From assembly GCA_001970955.1 (NCBI GenBank), contig MPUH01000341.1, positions 1 through 64,000 of the forward strand: a stretch of DNA of 64,000 nt, read 5' to 3'. Shown here one piece after another: positions 22,577 to 32,599 of this stretch (position 1 is the stretch's first letter; every line of letters begins with the position of its first letter). Under the pieces are notes generated by a model. That model saw nothing but the letters and a program-made list of their open reading frames with translations, had not been told where the DNA came from and ran no database searches. Both the position numbers and the translations under genes were made by a program. This stretch comes from Stentor coeruleus. Taxonomy: Eukaryota; Ciliophora; Heterotrichea; Heterotrichida; Stentoridae.

Positions 22577-22606
22577 TTAATAATAATTCTATTGATTTAT
22601 AAATTA
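22577..22606. promoter_or_regulatory. 30-bp divergent gap between two start codons
   Basis: The ATG of VPS54 (22576, minus) and the ATG of the micro-membrane gene (22607, plus) are separated by 30 AT-rich bases. Both 5' leaders and any core promoter must fit here or lie inside the coding regions. Confidence 0.5.
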
Positions 22607-22783
22607 ATGGGAGACAACCTGGCAAAAGTCCTAGTGAAACTCGAACTTATTTTTACATTTGGGTTTTTCATTGTAGTTATCGGTATCCTCGGCTATTGTC
22701 TATGGAAAAAAAACCATTCATCAAGGTCTGAAAACGTAGAAAAGCCCATGTCGTCGTTTACAAAGCTTGAAGATAGTTCCTAA
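22607..22783 (+). CDS. Single-pass membrane microprotein, 58 aa
   Basis: The start is placed at ATG 22607 (MGDNLAKVLVKLEL). The frame is open five codons further upstream, but only from a TTG. One hydrophobic segment spans residues about 13-34 (ELIFTFGFFIVVIGILGYCLW), followed by KKNH and a serine-rich cytoplasmic tail. This gives a probable N-out/C-in type III or signal-anchored topology. No family is recognised. The well-formed TM helix with a positive-inside flank makes a chance frame less likely despite the length. Confidence 0.6.
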   Translation: MGDNLAKVLVKLELIFTFGFFIVVIGILGYCLWKKNHSSRSENVEKPMSSFTKLEDSS

Positions 22784-22880
22784 GAATAAATATACTAATA
22801 ACTACATAAACCAAATTCACTTACATAAAAATCTCCTAATACGATTTATTTTCAAACAGAGGATTTTAGATTATTTATTA

Positions 22881-23102
22881 TTAAAATACTTGACAAGAAC
22901 AACCAATACCTGAAGCATCGCTAGAAAGTCTTGATTTTTTATAGTGCGTATTATGAGATGTCGTTGTAGAAATTTGACTTAAGCATATACTGTCAACATT
23001 TGTAATGCTAACTGATTTATATGAAGATACTTCATTGAGATCTTTGTTTTCTAATGACTGGATTGAACCATAACAGGACGATGATTCACAAATTGATTCC
23101 AT
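22881..23102 (-). CDS. Unknown Ser/Cys-rich small protein, 73 aa
   Basis: ATG 23102 begins MESICESSSCYGSIQSLENK; the product ends GIGCSCQVF. It is serine-rich, with cysteines at both ends. The C-terminal CSC could be a lipidation (palmitoylation) site, which is inference. There is no membrane segment or domain. It lies between the microprotein gene (98 bp away, convergent) and a 391-aa unknown gene. Short, so only moderately supported. Confidence 0.5.
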   Translation of the reverse strand: MESICESSSCYGSIQSLENKDLNEVSSYKSVSITNVDSICLSQISTTTSHNTHYKKSRLSSDASGIGCSCQVF

Positions 23103-23335
23103 TTATTATATCTTTATATACTGAGTTAACCATTAGAAATCAAAGACAATTTATGATATTGGAGAAGGATTTTAAAATATTTAAAGAATAAAAAGAATTT
23201 TGTAATCGGCCTTTTAGATCAGAAAAAATATATAAAAAGCTTAAAAACTGAAAGTTTCAGTAAAGATGAAAATAATTTTTGCAACAATTGATAATGTATA
23301 AAAAACTAAAATAAAGCTTTGTATTGGAGAATTAA

Positions 23336-24511
23336 TTATTCGAAACTCCCTTTATGGTCTTCAGAACTTAAACTGTTATGATATGGACTTCTTAGCCGTC
23401 CACTAGCATAGCTTTCACCATTTTTCGATTCAAGGAACCTATTAAACTCCCCTTGATAAAACTGTCTCATTTCGCTGCTGGGTACGTAATTAGTCATCGA
23501 ACTGCTTGTATATCCTGACGAATGGTCTTTTTTTGAAGATTCCGCATATGAGATTTCTTTGCTTATACTATTTGAAGTCCTACTTTTCGGTGTTTTAACA
23601 GCTTTAGTAAAATCTCCAACCCAACCTGAGTATTTTTTATGATTAAAATGCACCTTTGCTTCATTATTTAAAGACTCTGCACTTTCAAGTTGTGCTTCAA
23701 TAGACTTTTCACTAGTCTTTGGGGAGAATTTCACTGTTGGTTGAGGTTTTTGTCTTGGAGGTAATGTTCTTACTTGTTCTTCTATTATAGTTTTTGGTTC
23801 CTGTTGATATTCAGGCCATTGTCTACGTTCCTGTTTCAATGTAGGTTTTGGAGGTACATGCTGAGTTACTTTTGCAGTTAACCGAGCTGGTTTTACATCA
23901 AGCTCAGATAAAGCTTTCCACCATTCAGGGTAAATAACAATATTATCTTCTTCATTTGGCCTATGTGTTGCACTTTGTACTATGTCACTAGGTGTTATAA
24001 ACTCTTTATAAGTTTTTTCTCTTAATGGGGAAATCTCGGCAAATCGATTTCTAAACACTGCAGGATCTCCTTGTCGCCAGTCACTTGGTGCTTTAGTTAT
24101 ATGAGGTGCTGATCTTGATCTATAAAAAGATTTTGGCTGAGGCTCTTTAATTTTCTCATATAATGAAGGACGGAAATCTAGGATTTTACCTTTATGATCT
24201 TTATATGGGATTTCTTCAGGAGGGTTTTTATTTAGAGAATATTCAAGTGTTCCAATTTCTCTTTTAATTCCTTCTAATTTTTCTTTCATTTGAATGACTA
24301 CGCTTTCTAATGACTGTATTTTGCCGGCATTCGTCAATATTTCTTTTAACTGGCCAAAGCTTGGATGTGACTGGTAGCTTGATTTTAAACTATAAATACT
24401 GTGGAGGATTGTGAGTTTTATTACTTCCGCTCTTTCGCTTATTGGGTAATGGGCTAAAAAGGTGGAGATTTCAGGGTTCGCAAGAACTAGTGATAAAGCC
24501 TTTGCATTCAT
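23336..24511 (-). CDS. Unknown protein, 391 aa, N-terminal helical domain plus disordered tail
   Basis: ATG 24511. Residues 1-95 look folded and helical (MNAKALSLVLANPEISTFLA, ERAEVIKLTILHSIYSL), followed by a short coiled coil (LESVVIQMKEKLEGIKREIG). Residues 110-391 are proline-, serine- and charged-rich with likely short linear motifs (PEWWKALSELDVKPARL, FRNRFAEISPLR) and many SS clusters near the end. The layout of a helical N-domain, coil and long linker is common in ciliate basal-body and cortical proteins, but no specific family is recognised. There is no membrane segment. Confidence 0.72.
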   Translation of the reverse strand: MNAKALSLVLANPEISTFLAHYPISERAEVIKLTILHSIYSLKSSYQSHPSFGQLKEILTNAGKIQSLESVVIQMKEKLEGIKREIGTLEYSLNKNPPEEIPYKDHKGKILDFRPSLYEKIKEPQPKSFYRSRSAPHITKAPSDWRQGDPAVFRNRFAEISPLREKTYKEFITPSDIVQSATHRPNEEDNIVIYPEWWKALSELDVKPARLTAKVTQHVPPKPTLKQERRQWPEYQQEPKTIIEEQVRTLPPRQKPQPTVKFSPKTSEKSIEAQLESAESLNNEAKVHFNHKKYSGWVGDFTKAVKTPKSRTSNSISKEISYAESSKKDHSSGYTSSSMTNYVPSSEMRQFYQGEFNRFLESKNGESYASGRLRSPYHNSLSSEDHKGSFE

Positions 24512-24807
24512 ATTTATTATATTATAAAATGTATATGATGTTTTGGTTAGATTTTGTTCAAAAAGGGAAAAACTTTGGAATTTCGATTTTTTTTAGTATA
24601 AAGCATGATTTTTGCTTACTTTCCACCAAAAATACTCGGTTTTTATTGTATTTTTAAAAGCATTAAGCAAAATTACAAGTTTTTAAGCATAACTTACCCT
24701 AAAATACAATATTTTTAAACATACTCTACCTAAAACCTATATTTTTATTAGATTTTAGAATATACTCTACCGAAAATGCAAGGTTTTATAATACTTTGAT
24801 TGTAAAT

Positions 24808-25755
24808 ATGAGTTTGGAGAAAAGGAAGAAAAGTAATGAGTGTCTTCAAGCTGATATGTGTAGAAGTTTAAGGACAATATCCCTAAGAGCTCAAAGAATT
24901 GCAGGACTAAAAGAAAATGACCATCAAAGCCGAGGGTCTTTAGAATTGACAGGTGCAAAATCCTATGCAAATATCATCAAAAAGCAAAGACAAAATCAAA
25001 TCACAAGAAGCACATCAGGGAGTATTAATAGAATATCAAAAATTACTGAATTTAATAAACCCTTATCACCGATGAATAAGAAAAAAGTACTCAGAAACAA
25101 TAAAAAGCTAACTACTTGCGAGGTAAAAAAGCAGGAAATTGAGAAAAAACTAAGTAAATTAAAAGAAAAAGAAGCCTATTTGAAAAACCTTGAAGGAAAA
25201 GTTAGAAACAGCACAAGAAATGAAGCTAATAAACGAAGAGAAGTTGATATATTAAAAAAAGCTTCTGAGATGATTGTTGCAGAAGTTATTGCTAAAGGAA
25301 TTGTTTATGATATTATATGGAATGTGATTTTCAATGGTATGAGGATGAGAGAAGTAAATTTAGAAAGTAGGAAACAAGCATGTTTGACTGCATTAAATAA
25401 AATGAAAATTTTTGTTGAGAGGCTTGAAAGGATGAAGAGGGAACTGGAAAAACAAGCATTAGAATTGATAAATCAAAAGAGTTGCTTGAAGAAAAATGCT
25501 AATTTTACAACAATACAAAGTAATATTGTTGTCAAAAGTACTGATAAAATCAAAGGATATGAAGCTGTGGTTAATTGCAGGAAAAAAATTTTCGAGGAAA
25601 AAAGAAAAAAAAATGCTGAAAAGCAAAGTCCTGAAAATATAATTAAGATGAATAGTGGTAAAAGTTCTAGGCGAAGTTCTGATGATTCAGGGTCTTTTAA
25701 AAACAGATCGACTATGAGTAGAGATTCTTCAAGATCTTTTCTTAACTATAAATAA
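24808..25755 (+). CDS. Unknown basic coiled-coil protein, 315 aa
   Basis: The start is placed at ATG 24808 (MSLEKRKKSNECLQADMCRS); upstream extension would need a TTG. It is highly basic. Two helical parts are visible. Residues about 112-150 form a coiled coil (KKQEIEKKLSKLKEKEAYLK). Residues about 160-235 look like a more compact helical unit (IVAEVIAKGIVYDIIWNVIF, TALNKMKIFVERLERMKREL). The C-terminal 60 residues are Ser/Arg-rich (SGKSSRRSSDDSG, MSRDSSRSF). No known domain. It runs divergently from the 391-aa gene, with about 300 bp between starts. Confidence 0.7.
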   Translation: MSLEKRKKSNECLQADMCRSLRTISLRAQRIAGLKENDHQSRGSLELTGAKSYANIIKKQRQNQITRSTSGSINRISKITEFNKPLSPMNKKKVLRNNKKLTTCEVKKQEIEKKLSKLKEKEAYLKNLEGKVRNSTRNEANKRREVDILKKASEMIVAEVIAKGIVYDIIWNVIFNGMRMREVNLESRKQACLTALNKMKIFVERLERMKRELEKQALELINQKSCLKKNANFTTIQSNIVVKSTDKIKGYEAVVNCRKKIFEEKRKKNAEKQSPENIIKMNSGKSSRRSSDDSGSFKNRSTMSRDSSRSFLNYK

Positions 25756-25883
25756 TATGTCCTTATAACTTTATTATTATTTCCAATAAATCTCGCAATA
25801 CCCTAATTCTCACACAAACCTAAATCTCAAAAAATTAATCGACCAACAGAAAACTACAATTTATCAATCCCATCTATAAAAAT

Positions 25884-27431
25884 CTACATATTATCTACAG
25901 TATATACATTTTCTCCTCCAACAAAAACCTTTATAACCTCTCCAAAAAGTTTCCTATCTTTATACGGGCTCTGCTGATATATACAAGCCTTCCTTTCCAC
26001 AAATGGGTTCCACAACACAAACGTTGCCATATTTCCCACCTTAATTTCCCAGTCAATTTTGGCAATTCTACCCGGATTGCCACACATTGTCATAACAAGA
26101 TGTTCAACATCATTATCATCCTTATTAGGTAAAAGTGTCCAAACTGTACAAATCCCATATCCTAAATTACAAATCCCAGGTACCGCTCTAGCAAATTCTT
26201 TAACCTTAAATTCTGGTTTAACTAAAGTATGATGTGATCCAATACAATGAATTTTTTTATCCAAATAAAGCTTACATAAACTTTCTTGATTTCTTTTATC
26301 TCTTATAGGTGGATATGTTTTTAAATTAGTCAAAGCTGAAGTTAAATGATTTTCATTAAACAACAAATAATTCGGACTTGTTTCCCAAGTAACACAAGGT
26401 AATCTACCTGCATGATCCCAAAGATATTCTACAGTTTCCGCACAAGCAATATTACTAAAATGTATCTGTGAACAATCAACAAAACTTTTTTCTCTTGATC
26501 GATTAGGTGGCGGGGTCATTGGTCCAGCAACAGTTTCTAATACAAGTTTAACTCCTCTTAATTCCCAAGACCTTGGGATGTTATGTAAATAATTATCATA
26601 TCCAGTTTCTTGACGGATAATTGGTATGACAAGTGCTTGAGGTCTTCTACATCGACTTTGTTCTTTTTCATTGAATACAGTTTTCCCTGAAGCTTTATAT
26701 GTCCGTAATTCAGCTTCAATAAGTGGGTTTTCTATAGAATCTACAGTATTTTCTAGTATTTTTTCATCTTCACTTGAATTGCTACTTGTTTCAATAACGT
26801 TAACTTCAATTGCTGAGGCAAAAATTTTTAAATTCGTAACTTTGCCTTCTAGTCTTTTAAGTTCTGGTTCAGTTCTAAATGGTGAAGCCATCGCTAAAAG
26901 TCTTGGATCATTTATTGAACAATCTATAACAACACTTCGACCTAATTCGTTAGCTTCAGTTATAATCTCAGCTACATCTTCTGTATGTGGAGTATAACAA
27001 TCTGGTTGCGATAAATAAATTTTTACAATATCAGTCCCTGAATAAAGTTCATCATGATGGGAGATGACTTGAAGTGGACGTAAATTTTTCTTTGTAAAGA
27101 CAGTGAATGTAGTTACTTCAACATATCCTTGAGTGATTCCTCCCATATAAGCTGCGATTGATAAACATTCTTCACATTCAAATGTTGCTCTTATGTTAAG
27201 ATCTGTAATCCCAGGTATCATATAAGTGTCTGGAATGTAAATGATATTCCAATTAGCATAGAGGTTTTTAATTTCATTTATCTAAATGAGGTTTACTGTT
27301 AGGCTTTGAGGTAGTTCTATGATTTCGATTATAAGACTGTTTTCTATAAAAACCAAAGACCTTTGTAAGGTTTTTAGTCCTGTGAAGACTTTGTCTGCGA
27401 TGATAGCGAAACTCGAATTTGAATAGGACAT
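25884..27431 (-). CDS. Allantoinase/dihydropyrimidinase-fold pseudoenzyme, 510 aa, one 15-nt intron
   Basis: Exon 1 runs from ATG 27431 to 27297 (45 codons). The intron at 27296-27282 is GTAAACCTCATTTAG, and exon 2 is 27281-25884. The layout follows cyclic amidohydrolases such as allantoinase: an N-terminal small beta domain, then MIPGITDLNI (usual PGxxDxHxH), IAAYMGGITQGYVEVTTF (AA..GGiTt), VTWETSPNYLLF (usual ETCPHYL), YPPIRDKRNQ (usual PPIRd..n), IGSHHT (usual GSDH), and the C-terminal beta domain NMATFVLWNPF ... GEVIKVFVGGENVY. Every metal-binding position I can align is changed: HxH is N-I-R, and the D of SDH is H. Hydrolysis is therefore unlikely. Related non-catalytic members (animal CRMPs) act on the cytoskeleton; a similar non-enzymatic role here is speculation. 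Confidence 0.82.
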
Positions 27432-27904
27432 TTTTAGATATAAAATATGCTTGTAAGATTTTAGTTGTTAAAATGAGAGATATACAGTTTTTAAGTATGA
27501 AGATTTTGGTGGTAAGGGAAGAGATGTCTTAGGGAAATGTGATGGAGAATTTTTGATTTTTTTAATAGAAAAAAGGTTTATAGATAAAATATGGAATATG
27601 GCTTGAGTATTAGGAGAAAGGGAAAAAAAGTTATATTTGGATTTATGGTTTGAAGGTGTAAATTAAATGAGGATTCAAGGTTGGCTTTTATTGTGGATTA
27701 TGGATTATATGCAATTTAAATGGTTTTTTTTTTTAGGATTTTAAGTATAAATATATGCACTTTTTATGACGATTAAAGATATACTGTATATGAAAAGCTA
27801 TGAAAATTATAGATTTTTGAAATTTAATATGGTTTGTATATATAATATTATAAATTTATATAGGAATGATATGAATAAAATATCCTATACTAAACTTAGT
27901 TTTA
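27432..27904. other. AT-rich intergenic stretch
   Basis: Lies between the start of the amidohydrolase-like gene and the stop of the WD40-channel gene, both on minus. No convincing gene. A short plus-strand frame at its right end overlaps the channel gene antisense and is a shadow. Confidence 0.5.
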
Positions 27905-30900
27905 CTAATCTTTCCAATCCGTTCCGATTTTTTCTTCAATCCTTTGCATTCTTCTTTCTATCGCTTCACACATTTTCATAGTCCTTTCCTGCACAGACTC
28001 TATACTTTTCAACCTTTTTTCCATCATCCTTCCATTATAATCGATTTTCATCTCAATTTCTTTAATTTTCCCATTCCATTTTTCTAAACTTCCTGCATGT
28101 CCATCAAGGTCACATAATTGTAAATATCCTTTCTGTTCTTTTTTCTTTAAAATAATATAAAAGCATTGATGATCCATTAACAGCTTAAGTTTTTCTATAT
28201 AATCGATTTCTTCAGCTTCGATCTGAAACCTATCAAAAGAATCCCCAAGTATCGAAATAAGTAAATTAAGCATCATGATAATATTTACTGATGATGCAAG
28301 TAAAAAATACATATATTCTATAGAAAAGTCTTCTGGTGAAGCAAATTGTCCTAAACTAAGTTCATAAGGAACCTTCCACAACATCGAAAACAATGTCGAC
28401 GACGATGTTACTGAATTCAAAGACCCAAAAGCTAGTGTCGTATAAACAAAAATAAACAAAAATGAATACGAGTCATTAATCGCCCTAACCAATAACCTCA
28501 CATAATATCTCGTGTTATCAAATGCTCTAAATCCAGTAAGTCCTTTAATAAAATTCAACCCAATCATTACCCAAGTTAATAATTGTAAATCATAATCTAA
28601 CCAATTCAAAAATATCCACGAAATACTTATAATAATACTAATTATATCCAAATAATTTTCCCAATATAAAAAGTAACTTAAAATACCTTCATGAATAGAT
28701 TCAAGAACTTCTCTACATATTAACATAATATTTATACCTAAAAACATAGCATTTATCCATTTAGTTTTTTTATATTCAGTAATACAACATATCATAACCC
28801 CAAGCATAATCCACATGACCCAAGTGGTGATTAAAATAATGTTTTTATTTTCTTGAAATTTATTGTCGATAATTGTTTTAATGATTTTTGTTGAGAAAAT
28901 TTTCTGGTTTTCTGAGTTCCTTAAGGCTATGAAGAAATTGTGTAAATCTTTTGAACCGTTTGTCATATTGAATTCTATAGGTGTTGTTCTGAATTCAACA
29001 GAACTTTCTCTGATGTGGTTTTTGGTAGGTTTTATTGTTTTTTCAAATGTACTTAGGTAGATTTTTGTATGGGATGTTGTTATGAATATTGGAGGTGAGA
29101 AAGTTTTTAAGCTATTTGGTAAATCTTTACATTTACATACTGTGAATATAGATTCTAGATATGATGAAACTACTAAAGATGGTAATTGGATTATGTTTAT
29201 TAGATCATCTCTTAAGGCATAATTATACCTAATATATGTGTTATATTTAGATTCATCATGACTTAAAGAGATAATATGCTCGAGAATTGTGTCAATGCAT
29301 TTTGGTGAATCTTTTTTTATTGCATAATAGAGAGGAGAATTACCAAATGCATCTTTGCGGATAGTGCAGTTTAATGATAAAGCGGTGGACAGTTGGGAAT
29401 AAAGCCCGAGATGACTGTATATATGAAGGAGGTTTATGGTACCGGGAAGGAAAATAAAACAGTCATGAAATTCTGGTTGGAGTTTTTTTGTTAGTCTCTG
29501 ACAGAACCCATTAAACAATAAAGCTGGGTACATTTTCCTCATAGAAAGTGTTTTATATTTAGCAGAGTCTGAGCTATTTTTAAGTGAACTTATTTCACTA
29601 GACATTGATAGATCTAAACAAGAAATATCCATTTCAGCATCTCCATGCGTAATCACTTTATACAAATCCCTAAATTTCCATATTTTAATACTAAAATCAC
29701 GTGAACCACTTATCAAATATCTGGAACATTTAGTCAGCTCCAAACACTCAACATCGGCCGTATGGGACAAAATATTAACTTCTAAAGATTTTTCTGTAAT
29801 ATTCCAAATCTTCAAACTTCCATCTTTACACCCAGAAATTATAAAATTATCATCTGGGGCAAAAATCATACTTTTTAATTCGCTTCCACAATCAAAACTA
29901 CAGTATTCAACTTTTGTATTAATATCCCATACATAAATATAATTAGTATTTGAATATCCGACTAGATATGTTTGGTTTTTATTCATAAGGATTTTGTATA
30001 TTGGTTTTTCTGAATATGTGATTGTCCCGAGTTTTTTTAAATTAAATGTATTGTAAAGTTCTAATTCGTAACTATTTGGAGCTAGGCAAAGAAGGGAATT
30101 GTCATAAGAAAGAGCATGTCTGAAGATTTGTTTATCAAGTTCTATAGTATGTTCTGGTTTTTTAGCTTTTATGTTTATTATATGAGCATAACCATCTAAA
30201 GAGTTACTGACGATATATTTTTCATCTAGAGTCAAGGATATTTGTAGAGCTATTTGTGTATGGCTGACAGAGAATTTTTCTTTACACTTTCTAAGACTCC
30301 AGCATTTGATTTTATAATCACTAGACGATGTTATAGCATATCTAAAATCACTAGTCAATTTCAGTAAAAATATAGCTTTTTCATGCCCACTCAAAATATG
30401 TAAATTAGTCCCACTTTCGAAATCCCATATCCTCAATGTACAATCCCAAGAAGCACTTATAATTTTTTTAACATCTTTTGATATTCCTACACAGCTTACA
30501 TAATATGTATGTCCTTTTAAAACATTTTTTATAGTCTTTGTTTTTATATTCCAAATAATCAAATTATTATCCCATGATCCACTGACTATATATTTTGAAT
30601 CATTTGATATATCAATACAACTAACATATGATGTATGTCCTTTAAGAGTAGCTCTGACAATAGAATCGTTTATATTCCATATTTTTAAGGTTTTATCAAG
30701 GCTTACTGATATTAAAGATTTGGTTAAATGATTGTATGATACAGCGAAAACATAATTTGTATGACCGACTAGGATTATTTCTAGTTTAAATGATGATAAA
30801 TTGTGAAGGGCTATATCTTGATAAGAAGCGCTATAAGCATAAGCATCGTCAAGCACAAAACCACAACATGTTGCATACATTGAATGCCCTGTGTAGTTAT

Positions 30901-31765
30901 ACAAAACAGTTTTACTTTTCAAATCCCAAACCTTAGCAGTTCTATCTTGCGAACCACTGATTAGCATTGTATCATTAGAATTCAAAGAAAGGACATATAT
31001 TTCTCCAGCATGCCCTTTAAGAACAGCTTCTTCTTTTCCATTTATACAATTCCATATTCTTATTGTTTTATCTTCTGATCCAGAGATAGTAATATCAGTT
31101 TTTTTGCCTGAAACTATACAAGTAACCCATGATTCATGTCCTTTAAGGGTGAATTTTTCATTTCTTTCATGTAAATTCCAAATTTTCACGCTACAATCTT
31201 TTGATGCTGATGCTAAATATTGATTATTATAGCTTATTGATAAAGAAAGTACAGAATCACTATGTCCTTTGAGCTCTATAAAACTTTTTCCATTTAATGG
31301 GTCCCAACCTAATATATTATTTCCATTATTCCCTATAAAAATCATTCTTAAAGGATCTGTTAATATAATAGTCTCTGGGATTAGAGGAGAAATATCTATA
31401 TAATTTATTTTTAACCTTGTATTAACATCCCAACATATAATAGTTCCATCTGAAGATGCACTTATCAAATATTCTCCATCTGCTGAGATTTTCAAATTGA
31501 TTATTGATTGATTATGTCCAAAAAGATTCTCTTCTTGAATACGTGTTTTTAAATTATATACTATAATTGATGAGTCTTTACAGCCGGCAAATGCTATTGA
31601 GCCATCTTTTGACAGAGCTAGAGTTAAAATATCAGATTTAGCTTCATATGAATACGAATAAAGTGTTTGCTCAGGATTTGTAAGTTCTTTTATTATAGTA
31701 TCTATGCATGGGCCATTATATGAAGCTAGAGGCGAAATTGAGTTATCGTTGGAAGTACTAGACAT
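27905..31765 (-). CDS. WD40-repeat / TRP-like ion channel fusion, 1286 aa
   Basis: Single exon. Residues about 35-700 hold roughly fourteen WD40 repeats with clear signatures (HSDSVLSLSISYNNQYLASA, CSVKIWNLH, DKTIRIWN, DRTAKVWDL, CTLRIWDFE), enough for two seven-blade propellers. A linker with an ankyrin-like helix pair (DAFGNSPLYYAIKKDSPKCI) lies near 790-815. Six hydrophobic segments follow from about 970 (NIILITTWVMWIMLGVMICC) to about 1175. A pore-helix-like SMLWKVPYELSLGQF lies near 1125. The last helix, VNIIMMLNLLISILGDSFDRF, is typical of TRP/polycystin-type ion_trans channels. A C-terminal coiled coil (about 1240-1280) may drive tetramerisation. Cation conduction and cytosolic propellers for partner binding are inferred. 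It is not broken and has no intron. Confidence 0.9.
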   Translation of the reverse strand: MSSTSNDNSISPLASYNGPCIDTIIKELTNPEQTLYSYSYEAKSDILTLALSKDGSIAFAGCKDSSIIVYNLKTRIQEENLFGHNQSIINLKISADGEYLISASSDGTIICWDVNTRLKINYIDISPLIPETIILTDPLRMIFIGNNGNNILGWDPLNGKSFIELKGHSDSVLSLSISYNNQYLASASKDCSVKIWNLHERNEKFTLKGHESWVTCIVSGKKTDITISGSEDKTIRIWNCINGKEEAVLKGHAGEIYVLSLNSNDTMLISGSQDRTAKVWDLKSKTVLYNYTGHSMYATCCGFVLDDAYAYSASYQDIALHNLSSFKLEIILVGHTNYVFAVSYNHLTKSLISVSLDKTLKIWNINDSIVRATLKGHTSYVSCIDISNDSKYIVSGSWDNNLIIWNIKTKTIKNVLKGHTYYVSCVGISKDVKKIISASWDCTLRIWDFESGTNLHILSGHEKAIFLLKLTSDFRYAITSSSDYKIKCWSLRKCKEKFSVSHTQIALQISLTLDEKYIVSNSLDGYAHIINIKAKKPEHTIELDKQIFRHALSYDNSLLCLAPNSYELELYNTFNLKKLGTITYSEKPIYKILMNKNQTYLVGYSNTNYIYVWDINTKVEYCSFDCGSELKSMIFAPDDNFIISGCKDGSLKIWNITEKSLEVNILSHTADVECLELTKCSRYLISGSRDFSIKIWKFRDLYKVITHGDAEMDISCLDLSMSSEISSLKNSSDSAKYKTLSMRKMYPALLFNGFCQRLTKKLQPEFHDCFIFLPGTINLLHIYSHLGLYSQLSTALSLNCTIRKDAFGNSPLYYAIKKDSPKCIDTILEHIISLSHDESKYNTYIRYNYALRDDLINIIQLPSLVVSSYLESIFTVCKCKDLPNSLKTFSPPIFITTSHTKIYLSTFEKTIKPTKNHIRESSVEFRTTPIEFNMTNGSKDLHNFFIALRNSENQKIFSTKIIKTIIDNKFQENKNIILITTWVMWIMLGVMICCITEYKKTKWINAMFLGINIMLICREVLESIHEGILSYFLYWENYLDIISIIISISWIFLNWLDYDLQLLTWVMIGLNFIKGLTGFRAFDNTRYYVRLLVRAINDSYSFLFIFVYTTLAFGSLNSVTSSSTLFSMLWKVPYELSLGQFASPEDFSIEYMYFLLASSVNIIMMLNLLISILGDSFDRFQIEAEEIDYIEKLKLLMDHQCFYIILKKKEQKGYLQLCDLDGHAGSLEKWNGKIKEIEMKIDYNGRMMEKRLKSIESVQERTMKMCEAIERRMQRIEEKIGTDWKD

Positions 31766-32599
31766 TTATACAGTGGAAATTAAAGTTGCACTCTATAATA
31801 ATAGTAAATTTTTAGGATAATCCCAAAAAAAGTATTAAATATAAAGAAAATGTATCAAATAATAAACTTGGAGTATAATTTCTAGCTTTTTTTAGAATAT
31901 TTTACATAAAAAGTATTAATACTGATTGAAATGCTAGAGATTATATATAATTAAGAAAATTACAATTTATTTTTTATTGTTATAATTTAATACTTAGAAC
32001 TATCATCATTACTTTTATATTTGCAAATACTTTATTAATATTATATAAGAAATCATATCCTATAATTAGATAAACTTAATAATATGATTAAAGCTGAGGA
32101 AAATATTTATTTGGCATAATCACTTTTCTTATCATATTATTAATTAAATATATATGTATAACTACCCAATTGCATATATTTAGCTTAATTTTGAAATTAT
32201 GTAATAGTGTATATTATAAAATGTTTACATATTTATCTAAACTTATATTATTGAATATACTAAAAGCTTTTGTATCATATTCAAGTATAATATAATAAAA
32301 TAAATCTTCTAGTTTAAGTCAAATAAAACAACTGCCCAACACATAATCTATCTAAAGTTTCTAAATATTCAATAATTAAAACCCAAAGCCATTATTCTTC
32401 AATAATTTTTGAATTTACTTATAAACCTCATACTTTTACGTATATAAAAAAATTTTGATTGAACTTCCTATATAAAATCATCTTAAAGCCTGTTTTCCTT
32501 TTAAAAGCACTTCATCGCAGAGTTAAGTTTATGTTTTTTATTATTAAACCCTATGAAAGCTAGATCACATGTTTAAATCATGGAAGGCTTTTTTTATAA
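31766..32599. other. 834-bp divergent intergenic region
   Basis: Very AT-rich, between the WD40-channel gene (minus) and the PA-domain gene (plus), so it should hold both promoters. No open frame, RNA gene or repeat was seen. Confidence 0.5.

Noticed and set aside
25884-27431. Active allantoinase or dihydropyrimidinase
   Set aside because: HxH and the catalytic Asp are replaced, so an enzyme call would be wrong on sequence grounds.
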